Shown here piece by piece: positions 15,942 to 24,256 of a stretch of 29,480 bases of DNA. Positions within the stretch are counted from its first letter, which is position 1; each line of letters begins with the position of its first letter. The translations under genes and the position numbers were made by a program. Source of the stretch: Sphingomonas sp. CCH9-E2 (GTDB taxonomy: Bacteria > Pseudomonadota > Alphaproteobacteria > Sphingomonadales > Sphingomonadaceae); the NCBI RefSeq assembly GCF_001557215.1, contig NZ_LSJM01000200.1, positions 1 through 29,480 on the forward strand. Reading direction: 5' to 3'. The notes beneath the pieces are model-generated. The model saw nothing but the letters and a program-made list of their open reading frames with translations. It did no database searches and was not told the origin of the DNA.

Positions 15942-16232
15942 GATCGCCGCCAGCAATTTTTCACTCCGGTTTCCCCCAGCCCTTCGTCACCCCGGACTTG
16001 TTCCGGGGTCCACCGGAAGGCAATCCCCGGTGAAAGAGCCAGAAGGGTCGGAGGACAGGCAGAGTGGCCCCCGGAACAAGTCCGAGGTGACGAGATGGCG
16101 AAGGTCCCGAGCCGCCCCACCCCAAAGCGGCGCATAGCGGTTGACTTCCGCCCCCGAATCCCATAACCGCGCCGTTCCTCCCGCCGGGCTTGTCCTGCGC
16201 GGGCACATGCTTTTGAAATTGAGATGAGGCCC
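15942..16232. other. Spacer between hspQ and rplU
   Basis: These 291 bases hold a REP-like palindrome (15985-16092, separate entry) and, nearer rplU, the ribosomal operon leader. The last 30 bases are AT-richer (CTTTTGAAATTGAGATGAGG) and provide the rplU ribosome site. No gene and no clear promoter boxes were found. Confidence 0.4.
15985..16092. repeat. REP-like palindrome, CGGACTTGTTCCG family (copy 1)
   Basis: Left arm 15985-16008 (starting CGTCACCCCGGACTTGTTCC) and right arm 16069-16092 are reverse complements over 24 bases with one mismatch. The loop contains a smaller nested hairpin (CACCGG 16011-16016 with CCGGTG 16027-16032). The arm is similar to the arms at 28775-28867, indicating one repeat family. 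There is no T-run, so it is unlikely to be a plain terminator. Confidence 0.75.
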
Positions 16233-16601
16233 ATGTTCGCTATCGTGCGCACGGGCGGCAAGCAGTATCGCGTTGCCGCAGGAGACAAGATCGTCGTCGA
16301 GAAGCTCGACGGCGAAGCCGGTTCGACGATCACCCTGGGTGACGTGCTGCTCGCTGGCGAAGGTTCGGATCTGAAGTCGACCGACGGCCTGACCGTTTCG
16401 GCCGAGATCGTCGCCCAGCAGAAGGGCGAGAAGGTCATCGTCTTCAAGAAGCGCCGTCGGCACAATTATCGCCGCAAGAACGGCCATCGCCAGAACCACA
16501 CGATCCTGAAGATCACCGCCATCGGTGCGCAGGAGACCAAGAAGAAGGCCGCTAAGGCCAAGGCGACCGAGGGCGATGCCCCGGCGGCCGCGGAAGCGTA
16601 A
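16233..16601 (+). CDS. rplU: 50S ribosomal protein bL21
   Basis: A 122-residue bL21, a large-subunit protein binding 23S rRNA. It begins [20 protein letters not shown] and contains the conserved [18 protein letters not shown] segment. The C-terminus has a Lys/Ala-rich extension ([20 protein letters not shown]) common in Alphaproteobacteria. The start is the ATG at 16233; an in-frame ATG at 16224 would add MRP, but the GATGAGG ribosome site and family alignment favour the downstream one. It is the first gene of the rplU-rpmA operon. Confidence 0.97.
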   Translation: MFAIVRTGGKQYRVAAGDKIVVEKLDGEAGSTITLGDVLLAGEGSDLKSTDGLTVSAEIVAQQKGEKVIVFKKRRRHNYRRKNGHRQNHTILKITAIGAQETKKKAAKAKATEGDAPAAAEA

Positions 16602-16614
16602 GGAGTAATCCGAA

Positions 16615-16884
16615 ATGGCACATAAGAAGGCAGGCGGCTCTTCGCGCAACGGTCGCGACTCGCAGTCCAAGCGTCTCGGCGTCAAGAAGTTCGGTGGCGA
16701 AGTCGCCATTGCCGGCAACATCCTCGTGCGTCAGCGCGGGACCAAGTATTATCCGGGCGTCAATGTCGGCATCGGCAAGGACCACACCCTTTTTGCGCTT
16801 ACCGACGGCCGCGTGCGATTCCACGACGGCAAGCTCGGTCGCAAATTCTGCTCGGTAGATATGATTGCGGCTGCGGCCGAATAA
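16615..16884 (+). CDS. rpmA: 50S ribosomal protein bL27
   Basis: An 89-residue bL27 whose N-terminal tail reaches the peptidyl-transferase centre. It begins [20 protein letters not shown] directly, with no cleavable N-terminal extension of the Firmicute type. Other family motifs are [15 protein letters not shown] and [12 protein letters not shown]. The gene starts 13 bases after rplU with an AAGGAG ribosome site and ends before a strong terminator, so rplU-rpmA is a two-gene operon. Confidence 0.98.
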   Translation: MAHKKAGGSSRNGRDSQSKRLGVKKFGGEVAIAGNILVRQRGTKYYPGVNVGIGKDHTLFALTDGRVRFHDGKLGRKFCSVDMIAAAAE

Positions 16885-16948
16885 GCTGGGCGACCATCCG
16901 GGTTGCCCGCCAGGGTGACCCGGGTCTCCACATCTGGAGACCGCAAAA

Positions 16949-16979
16949 GGGAGACGGGTCACCCCGGTCTCCCTTTTTT
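16949..16979 (+). terminator. Rho-independent terminator of rplU-rpmA
   Basis: GGGAGAC (16949-16955) pairs with GTCTCCC (16967-16973), followed by six T residues (16974-16979). An upstream GGGTGACCCGGGTCTCC-type arm (from about 16913) can pair alternatively with the same region, so the hairpin may be larger or switch between two folds. Confidence 0.88.
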
Positions 16980-17055
16980 ATTGCTCCCTCCCCACCCCAA
17001 CTGTCGCGCTCCGGTCATTAACCCGGGGCATCGGCGGGTCCGCGAGGAGAGTAAG

Positions 17056-17610
17056 ATGTTCGCACGTACACAGCGGTTGATGCTGCGGCCCGGCTGGATC
17101 GAGGATGCGCCCGAACTGGCGCGCGCGATCGGCCATCACGAGGTTGTCCGCAACCTCAGCCGCGCCCCCTGGCCCTATGCGGTGAGCGACGCCGAAGAAT
17201 TTCTGATGATCGAGCGCAAGGCGAGCGACCTGCCCGTCTTCCTGATCTGCGCGCTGGATGGCGGCATCAGCCGCATCGTCGGCTGCATCGGGCTGGACCG
17301 GATGGAGCGCGGCGGCGTCGAGCTCGGCTATTGGATCGCGCCTGAAGCCTGGGGTCGCGGCTATGCGACCGAGGCCGGCCGCGCGGTGATCGACATCGCC
17401 CGCACGCTGCGCGTCCCGGCCCTCACCGCCAGCCACTTCGCCGACAACCCGGCATCGGGCCGCGTCCTGCGCAAGCTCGGCTTCCGCCCGACGGGCCGGA
17501 CGGTGCAGCGCCACTCGCTGGGTCGCGGCGGCGCGGATGTGACGGTCGAGTTCGAACAACGCCTGTCGGAGTCGGACTGCACCGACCCGTGCGACCGAAT
17601 GGCGGCGTGA
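17056..17610 (+). CDS. GNAT-family N-acetyltransferase (RimJ/RimL-like)
   Basis: A 184-residue acetyl-CoA-dependent acetyltransferase of the RimJ/RimL type. It begins MFARTQRLMLRPGWIEDAPEL. The GNAT strand and helix with the acetyl-CoA loop is LGYWIAPEAWGRGYATEAG, and the late motif is ADNPASGRVLRKLGF. The start at 17056 has GAGGAG upstream; a longer open frame reaching 16903 is rejected because it covers the terminator. A GNAT gene right after rpmA and before obgE is frequent in Alphaproteobacteria, and here obgE has been moved 8 kb away. The acetylated substrate is unknown. Confidence 0.9.
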   Translation: MFARTQRLMLRPGWIEDAPELARAIGHHEVVRNLSRAPWPYAVSDAEEFLMIERKASDLPVFLICALDGGISRIVGCIGLDRMERGGVELGYWIAPEAWGRGYATEAGRAVIDIARTLRVPALTASHFADNPASGRVLRKLGFRPTGRTVQRHSLGRGGADVTVEFEQRLSESDCTDPCDRMAA

Positions 17611-17641
17611 GGTTCTAAAAAGTCCCTCCCCTTTGCCTCTT

Positions 17642-17679
17642 AAGCCCCTCCCCTTCAGGGGGAGGGCTTGGGGTGGGGC
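17642..17679 (+). repeat. Palindromic repeat flanking the CdiI-like gene (copy 1)
   Basis: A hairpin (AAG-CCCCTCCCC, TTCA loop region, GGGGGAGGGCTT) followed by GGGGTGGGGC. The same unit occurs in reverse orientation at 18196-18235, on the other side of the small gene at 17768-18124. It looks like a small dispersed palindromic repeat; neither copy is followed by a T-run. Confidence 0.65.
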
Positions 17680-17767
17680 GTCTAAGTCTCACCGAGACTG
17701 CATTCCATGCAAAGCATCCGACGGCTGAGGTGGTCTCGACGGACGTCTCAAACTCCGGGGTGGGCCG

Positions 17768-18124
17768 TCACTCCCACGCTTTACCAACTTCCGCGCGAAC
17801 TCCAGCTATCAGCTCATCATAAACTCGGTTCATAAAGTTGCGGCCATCGATTGGCTTCCGCAGAAGCACCGCCACACCAAAACCGTCATGCAGAAATGGC
17901 CTGACATCGTCCTTGATACCCTCGGACGCATTCCAATCGCGCCATTCTCGAATGATAGCCTTTCGATGTTCAACGGAACCGCCAGCCGTGGCGGCCCTCA
18001 TCGCACCCTCAAGCGACCCAAAATCGATGTTGAAGTCCTCATTGAAGTGGACGACCATCAGATTGTGAAGCAACGGCCAGCGCTCTTCAGCGTATTTCCA
18101 AAATTCGCGCCGCCGCATAGCCAT
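17768..18124 (-). CDS. Putative contact-dependent inhibition immunity-like protein (CdiI_2-type)
   Basis: A 118-residue protein that resembles the CdiI_2-type immunity family: an aromatic/acidic motif near residue 18 (WPLLHNLMVVHFNEDFNIDFG), an Ala/Glu-rich helical middle, and a C-terminal YDELIAGVRAEVG helix. In CDI systems such proteins neutralise a neighbour's toxin, but no cdiA toxin or CdiB transporter is present here, so this would be an orphan. Base use differs sharply from the surroundings: 129 of 240 bases (54%) in four sample lines (17821-18060) are G or C. It is flanked by two inverted copies of a palindromic repeat, suggesting transfer. The start may be the ATG at 18124 or 18118; neither has a good ribosome site. 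Confidence 0.55.
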   Translation of the reverse strand: MAMRRREFWKYAEERWPLLHNLMVVHFNEDFNIDFGSLEGAMRAATAGGSVEHRKAIIREWRDWNASEGIKDDVRPFLHDGFGVAVLLRKPIDGRNFMNRVYDELIAGVRAEVGKAWE

Positions 18125-18195
18125 GGCCGGATACTGCCAGCGGCCACCGTGGTTCGCAATGACGGACTACCTCCAAGCGTTCGCCCAGAGGATAG

Positions 18196-18235
18196 GCCCC
18201 ACCCCAACCCCTCCCCTGAAGGGGAGGGGCTTGGG
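18196..18235 (-). repeat. Palindromic repeat flanking the CdiI-like gene (copy 2, inverted)
   Basis: CCCCTCCCC (18208-18216) and GGGGAGGGG (18221-18229) form a 9-bp stem with a TGAA loop, extended by CCCCAA/TTGGG across a one-base bulge. Read on the minus strand it matches the copy at 17642-17679, including the trailing GGGGTGGGGC. It also lies between the CdiI-like gene and the 3' end of the efflux operon. Confidence 0.65.
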
Positions 18236-18304
18236 ATTGGCACTCACCTGAAACGATCGGACGGAGCCAGTTACGCAACACGGCTCCGCCCGAAACTCTG
18301 GACT

Positions 18305-19759
18305 TCAGTTGGCGGCAGCAGCCTCGCGCCGCACCGCATCCGGCGCGGTTTCCCACCCACCGCCGAGTGCCTTGAACAGCGCAACCTGCGCCTCCGCGAG
18401 CGCCGCGTTGGACTGAGCCAGCGCAGCCCGCGCCCCGGCCCGCTCGCGCTCGGCGTCGATCCGCTGGAGCAGGCTGTCACGCCCCGCCTCGAACCGCAGG
18501 ATCGCGATCCGCGCGGCGTTGGTTGCTGACGCATCGGCGCGGCGCAGCGCAACGTTGCGCTCGATCTCGCCCGAATAGCGGGCCAGCGCCTGTTCGACCT
18601 CGCGCAGTGCGGTCAGCACCGTGCCGTCGAACGCCGCCAGCGAACCCTCCGCCCCGGCCTCGGCCTGGCGAACCCGCGCCCGCGCGGCGGTCAGGTTCGG
18701 GAAGTTCCAGCTGAGCAGCGGCCCGAGCGAGAAGTTGAACGATGAACTCTTGCCCAGATCCTCGATATTCTGCGCGCCCAGCGACACCGAACCGCCCAGC
18801 GTGATCGACGGATAGAGCGCGGCGGTCGCCACACCCACCCGCGCGGTATCCGCCGCAAGTTGCCGCTCGGCCTGACGCACATCGGGGCGGCGCGCGAGCA
18901 GGGCCTGGCCGTCGCCGACCGGGATCAGAGCCGAGACGCCCGGCGGCGTCGCGCAGGCCTCGGCCTGTCCGTCCAGCTCCGCCGGCGGCTTGCCGGTCAG
19001 CGTCGCCAGCGCATAGAGCGCCGCGCGCCGCTCCGCCTCGAACGCCGGCACCTGCGCGCGGGCATTCTCGGCCAGCACGCGCGCTTGGTCGACATCGCGG
19101 ATCGTGCCGCGCCCGGCGTCGAACAGCCGCTGGGTCAGGTCGAGCGTGCGGCTCTGGAGCTGCACCGTCTCGCGCGCGACCGCGGCCTGAGCGGCAAAAC
19201 CGCATGCGGCGGCATAGGTCCGCGCCGTCTCCGCCGCGATCGCCACGCGCGCGCCGTCGAGCGCTGCCTGCGCGGCATCGACATCCGCGCGCGACGCCTC
19301 GATCGATCGGCTCACGCGGCCGAACAGATCGACCTCATAGGATACGTCCAGCCCGGTCTGGAAGAAATCGCCCTCGACCCCGTCCACGCCCGGCGGCAAT
19401 GCGCCCTGCGCACTCTCCGCCCCGGTGCGCGACCGGGTATAGCCCGCACTCACACTGGTCCCCGGCAGCCGCGCGCCACGCGATTCCGACAGGATCGCGC
19501 GCGCGCGCTTCAGGTTCGCCGATGCCTGGCGAATGTCGGTGTTGTAGGTCAGCGCCTCGACCACCAGCCGGTCGAGCACCGGATCCTTGAACAGCCGCCA
19601 CCATTCGCCCTCGACCACACCCGGCGAGACTTTGGTCATGCCGGGATCGACAAATGCTGCGGCGGCGGCCGGCGCGGTTTCCGGTCGCTGATAGGTCGGA
19701 CCGACCGCGCAGCCCGCCAGCAGCGCCGCGCTCGCGCTCATGATGAAAAGGCGCTTCAT
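18305..19759 (-). CDS. OprM/NodT-family outer-membrane efflux lipoprotein
   Basis: A 484-residue outer-membrane channel for tripartite RND efflux. The signal peptide ends in lipobox LLAGC (Cys17), followed by the family's AVGPTYQRPE. Two outer-membrane-efflux repeats of long helices follow (about 60-265 and 275-465; LNFPNLTAARARVRQAEA-like segment near 350). It starts with an ATGA overlap (4 bases) with the stop of the pump gene, so it is the last gene of the mfp-pump-channel operon. Its function depends on the pump, whose gene carries a frameshift. Export substrates cannot be told from sequence. Confidence 0.93.
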   Translation of the reverse strand: MKRLFIMSASAALLAGCAVGPTYQRPETAPAAAAAFVDPGMTKVSPGVVEGEWWRLFKDPVLDRLVVEALTYNTDIRQASANLKRARAILSESRGARLPGTSVSAGYTRSRTGAESAQGALPPGVDGVEGDFFQTGLDVSYEVDLFGRVSRSIEASRADVDAAQAALDGARVAIAAETARTYAAACGFAAQAAVARETVQLQSRTLDLTQRLFDAGRGTIRDVDQARVLAENARAQVPAFEAERRAALYALATLTGKPPAELDGQAEACATPPGVSALIPVGDGQALLARRPDVRQAERQLAADTARVGVATAALYPSITLGGSVSLGAQNIEDLGKSSSFNFSLGPLLSWNFPNLTAARARVRQAEAGAEGSLAAFDGTVLTALREVEQALARYSGEIERNVALRRADASATNAARIAILRFEAGRDSLLQRIDAERERAGARAALAQSNAALAEAQVALFKALGGGWETAPDAVRREAAAAN

Positions 19760-22700
19760 GCTGCAGGCTCCGTCACGGGGTCATGGGGTTTGCTGCGGAA
19801 CCGGGCGCTCTGCGCGCTCGCCCAGATGCCGAACTTGCGGCTGATGACGTAGAAGGCCGGGGTGAAGATCAGGCCGAAGATCGTCACGCCGATCATGCCG
19901 AAGAACACCGCGACACCCAGCGCCTGGCGCAGCTCCGCCGCCGCCCCGCTCGCGATCACCAGCGGCAGCACGCCGAGGATGAAGGCGATCGACGTCATCA
20001 CGATCGGACGCATGCGCTGGCTCGCGGCGTGCTTCGCTGCCTCGAACATGTCCATGCCCGCATCCTCGTTCTGGCGGGCGAATTCGACGATCAGGATCGC
20101 GTTCTTCGCCGCCAGCCCGATCAGCACCACCAGGCCGATTTGCGTCAGGATGTTATTGTCCATCCCCATCGCGTTGACGCCCAGGATCGCGGCAAGCAGA
20201 CACATCGGCACGATCAGGATCACCGCCAGCGGCAGCACCAGGCTCTCGTAGAGCGCAGCGAGCAGCAGGAAGACGAACACCACCGCCAGGCCAAAGGCGA
20301 TCACGCCGGTGTTACCGGCAGATTTCTGCTCCAGCGCCAGTTCGGTCCATTCGAAGCTCATCCCCTGCGGCAGCGTCTGCGCCGCAAGTGCCTCCATCGC
20401 GTCGAGCGTCTGGCCTGTCGAATAGCCGGGCTTTGAATCGCCCTGCAATTCGGCCGCCGGGTAGAGGTTGTGGCGCACCACGCGATACGGCCCGCTGTCG
20501 TTCTTCAACGTCATCACCGAACTCATCGGCACCATCTCGCCTGACGCCGATCGGGTCTTGAGACCCTGAATGTCGGTGGCATCGTCGCGATAGGGTGCGT
20601 CGGCCTGTGCCGTCACGCGGAAGGTGCGTCCCAGATAATTGAAGTCGTTGACATAGGACGAGCGAGATAGGCACCCAGCGTCGAGAAGACGTTGGACACC
20701 GGCACGCCCATGCGCTCCGCCCGCTCACGATCGACATCCGCAGTCAGGCGCGGGGTGCCGGTGTTGAACAGCGTGAAGGCACCCGCGACGCTTTCCTGCT
20801 GGTTCGCGCCCATCATCATGCCAAAGGCAGACTGCGCCAGCGCGTTATAGCCAAGGCCTTCGCGGTCCTGGATCATCATCTTGAACCCGCCGCCGGTGCC
20901 GATGCCCGGAACCGGGGGCGGCGGAATGACGAGGATGTCGCCACCCTTGATCGGGGCGAGCGCACCATAGAGCGCACCCTGAATCTCGTCCGCGGTCGCA
21001 TCACGCTCGGCATGCGGGGCAAGGCCAAAGAACAGCACGCCGGTGTTCGGCGCGGTCGAGAAGCTCGCGCCGTCCAGACCCGCAAAGCCGACGACATATT
21101 TGACGCCAGGCAGCTTGCGCGCCTCCTTGATCGCCTGCTGTACGACGGCGTCGGTGCGGTTGAGCGACGACCCCGGCGGCAGCTGCACCGCGCCGATCAA
21201 ATAGCCCTGATCCTGCGGCGGGATGAACCCCGATGGGGTCGACGTGAAGCGCCAGCCGGCGACGAGGATCAGCGCGACATAGACCACGCCCACGACCATC
21301 AGCATGCGCACCAGCTTCGCAGTGAGCTTGCCATAGTTCTCCGACAGCCGGTTGAAGCCGCGATTGAACGCCGCCCCGGCGCGCGCGGGCAGGCCGCGCC
21401 AGCCCGGCGCGGGCTCACTGTGATGCCCCTTATGCTTGAGCACCAGCGCGCACAGCGCGGGCGACAGCGTCAGCGACACGAACGCCGAGATCAGCGTCGC
21501 CGAGGCGATGGTGATCGCGAACTGCTGGTAGAAGGCCCCGGAAATGCCCGGGATGAACATCGTCGGCACGAACACGCCGACCAGCACCAGGCTGATCGCG
21601 ACGATCGCGCCCGACACTTCGTCCATCGTCTTGTGCGCGGCTTCCTTCGGGGACAGCCCCTCCTCTTCCATCAGTCGCTCGACATTCTCGACCACCACGA
21701 TCGCGTCGTCGACGACGATGCCGATGGCAAGGACCAGACCGAACAGCGACAGCGTGTTGAGCGAATAGCCGAACGCCAGCAGCACCGCGAACGCGCCGAC
21801 CAGCGAGATCGGGATCGCGACGATCGGCACCACCGCCGCGCGCCAGCTCTGGAGGAAAATGAGCACCACCAGCACGACCAGCACCAGCGCCTCGATCAAC
21901 GTGTGCTCGACCGCCGTGATCGATTCAGCGATATATTCGGTCGGGTTGTAGTCGATCGAATATTTCATCCCTGGCGGGAAATCCTTGGCCAGGCTGTCCA
22001 GCTCGGCCTTGACCGCATCGGCGGTCGCCAGCGCGTTGGAGCCCGGCAGCTGGAAGATACCGACGCCCACCGCGCGCTTGTCATTCAGATAGCCGTTGAA
22101 ATTATAGTCCTGCGCGCCGAGTTCGACGCGGGCAACGTCCCGCAGATGCGTCAGGCGACCGGCGGCATCACGCTTGACCACGATCGATCCGAATTCCTCG
22201 GTCGTGGTCAGGCGGCCCTTGGTCTGGACGCCCAGCTCGAACGCCGGGCTTGCATTACCATATGGCGGCGCACCGACGGTACCGGCGGCGACCTGGACAT
22301 TCTGGCCACGGATCGCGTTGACCACTTCGTCCACGGTCATGTCGCGCGCAGCGGCAAGGCCGGGGTCGATCCACACGCGCATATTATAGTCGCGCCCGCC
22401 AAACGCCTGTGCCTGCCCCACACCGGGAATGCGCGCGATGCGGTCCTGCACCTGCAGCGTGACGTAGTTGGAGATATATTGAACATCGAGGCTGTTGTCG
22501 GGCGAGGTGAAGAACGCGACCATCAGGAAGTCGGGCGAACTCTTGTTCACCGTCACGCCGATGCGGCGGACATCCTCGGGCAGGCGCGGCTCGGCGGTCG
22601 CCACCTTGTTTTGCACCAGCACCTGTGCCTGATCGACATTGGTGCCCTGCTTGAACGCAACCGTGATCTGGGTCTGGCCATTCCCGGTCGACGACGACGT

Positions 22701-22940
22701 CATGTAGAGCATGTTGTCGACGCCGTTGATCGCCTGTTCGATCGGCGCGGCAACGGTTTCGGCGACGGTCTCGGCGCTCGCCCCCGGATAGGCGGCGGTC
22801 ACCACCACCGTCGGTGGCGCGATGTTGGGATATTGGGCGATCGGCAGCGACGGATAGGCGATGGCGCCGACGATCACGATCAGGATCGACAGCACCGCCG
22901 CAAAGATCGGTCGGTCGATGAAGAAATGGGGGAATTTCAT
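19756..22940 (-). pseudogene. AcrB/MexB-like RND efflux pump, interrupted by a one-base frameshift
   Basis: The proton-driven inner-membrane pump of a tripartite efflux system (HAE1 family). The first part (from 22940) begins MKFPHFFIDRPIFAAVLSIL and covers about 759 normal residues, including the proton-relay pair Asp411-Asp412 (GIVVDDAIVVVENVERLM). The frame is lost at about 20663: after FSTLGAYL the reading becomes ARPMST and stops 16 residues later. The next frame continues with SSYVNDFNYLGRTFRVTAQ and runs to the normal C-terminus, including the relay lysine (LAAKNAILIVEF). Inserting one G after the Leu codon (CTC-GGC-TCG) restores a 1061-residue protein, the usual AcrB size. It is either a recent inactivation or a sequencing error. 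No ribosome site supports separate translation of the second half. Confidence 0.88.
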
Positions 22941-22952
22941 GGAACGCGCCCC

Positions 22953-24137
22953 TTATTGGACGGTCGCCTGGCCCGAAGCCGGCGGATCGATGGGGCGGGT
23001 CGGCGCGGCCTGCTTGGTCGGGTCGGGCGTGATCTTGCCGGCCTTGGGCGTGATTGGCGCGCCCGGCTGAAGCCGTCCCACGCCGGTCAGGATCACCCGG
23101 TCGGTCGGCGCAAGACCATCGCGGACGATGCGCAGCCCCTCGGCCTTCGCGCCAACTTCGACCACGCGCGGGGTCGCCTTGTTATCCTTGCTCACGACAA
23201 AGACGAGGCGGCGGGTCTGGTCGGTAACGATCGCTTCGTCGGGAACCAGCATCGCACGATAGCTGCCCGAACCGAGCAGGCGGGCACGACCGAACATGCC
23301 GGGCGTCAGGAAGCCGGTCGGGTTGGGCACCACGGCATGCGCGCGGATCGTGCCCGAATTGGGGTCCACCGCATTGTCGAGAAACGCCATGCGGCCGTTC
23401 CAACGATACTCATTCTCGTCCGCGAGCTGGATCTGCACCGGGTTGGCGGTGGTACGCGACGACCCGCGCTCGCCGCGCTGATCCTGCCGCAGATTCTTGA
23501 GGTAGAAGGCCTCGGCCCCCTCGAACTCGAACCAGATCGGGTTGAGCGAGACGACGCGGGTCAGCACCGTCTGCCCCTCCGCCACGAAATCGCCGATGCT
23601 GACCTTGCGGTCCGACACCCGCCCGCTGAACGGCGCGCGCACGGTGGTGAAGCCCAGGTTGAGCATCGCCTGCGATGCGGCGGCGCGGCCCGCTGCAAGG
23701 TCAGCGGCGGCGCTGCGCTCGGCCGCGACATTCGCCTCCAGTTCCTCGGCGCTCACCGCCTGCGCGCTCGCCAGCGCGCGGCTGCGCGCGGTAACCTGGC
23801 GGGCATTGTTGAGCGCAGCCTGCGCCCGGGCGATCTGCGCCTGCGCCTGCATCAGCTGGGCGCGATAGGGACGCGGATCGATCGTGAACAGCGCCTGGCC
23901 CTTGCGGACATCCTGGCCATCGCGGAAATGGACCGCCGTGATGACACCGTTGACCCGCGCGCGCAGCTCGACATCCTCGGGCGCGACGAAGCGACCGGTA
24001 TAATCGTCCCAATCGACCACTTCGCGCTGGAGCGGCGTTGCCACCATCACTTCGGGCGGGGGCGGCGCGGCGGGCGGCTGTCCGCCACCACAAGCACTCA
24101 AAGCCGCCAGCGCCACAAAGCCTGCCAGGACACGCAT
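22953..24137 (-). CDS. RND efflux membrane-fusion protein (AcrA/MexA-like)
   Basis: A 394-residue periplasmic adaptor linking pump and outer channel. The lipoprotein signal has lipobox LSAC (Cys16 in MRVLAGFVALAALSACGGG). A barrel-sandwich/lipoyl region (residues 50-85: VELRARVNGVITAVHFRDG) precedes a coiled-coil hairpin (about 90-150; QLMQAQAQIARAQAALNNAR). The second half of the lipoyl region (FTTVRAPFSGRVSDRKVSIGDFV) and a beta-barrel follow. The ATG at 24137 has AAGGGGAA upstream; a longer frame to 24167 would bury the signal peptide and is not supported. It leads the operon, with the pump starting 12 bases after its stop. A strong palindrome lies 70-97 bases upstream. Confidence 0.94.
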   Translation of the reverse strand: MRVLAGFVALAALSACGGGQPPAAPPPPEVMVATPLQREVVDWDDYTGRFVAPEDVELRARVNGVITAVHFRDGQDVRKGQALFTIDPRPYRAQLMQAQAQIARAQAALNNARQVTARSRALASAQAVSAEELEANVAAERSAAADLAAGRAAASQAMLNLGFTTVRAPFSGRVSDRKVSIGDFVAEGQTVLTRVVSLNPIWFEFEGAEAFYLKNLRQDQRGERGSSRTTANPVQIQLADENEYRWNGRMAFLDNAVDPNSGTIRAHAVVPNPTGFLTPGMFGRARLLGSGSYRAMLVPDEAIVTDQTRRLVFVVSKDNKATPRVVEVGAKAEGLRIVRDGLAPTDRVILTGVGRLQPGAPITPKAGKITPDPTKQAAPTRPIDPPASGQATVQ

Positions 24138-24206
24138 ATCGTATTTCCCCTTATTGCGCTGCAGCAATTGGGGAGGCGGAAAAGCGGTTTCAACCCCGGA
24201 ACGGAT

Positions 24207-24234
24207 AATTTCTGATATTTCTCGTTCAGTAATT
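24207..24234 (-). promoter_or_regulatory. Candidate repressor operator of the RND efflux operon
   Basis: AATTTCTGA (24207-24215) and TCAGTAATT (24226-24234) are an inverted repeat matching at 8 of 9 positions, separated by 10 bases. The 28-bp site is notably AT-rich in this GC-rich DNA and lies 70-97 bases before the membrane-fusion start. Size and symmetry suit a TetR/AcrR-type dimer. Which repressor binds it is not shown; the TetR gene at 25165 is the nearest candidate. Confidence 0.5.
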
Positions 24235-24256
24235 GATCGAGAGAGTCAGAACGTGC

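Noticed and set aside
19756..20616. Second half of the pump as an independent short RND gene
   Set aside because: It starts in mid-domain, lacks a ribosome site, and joins the first half exactly when one base is restored.
21012..24215. 1067-codon plus-strand open frame opposite the efflux pump and adaptor
   Set aside because: It spans two real genes on the other strand and encodes low-complexity Arg/His/Asp-rich sequence, so it is a codon-bias shadow.
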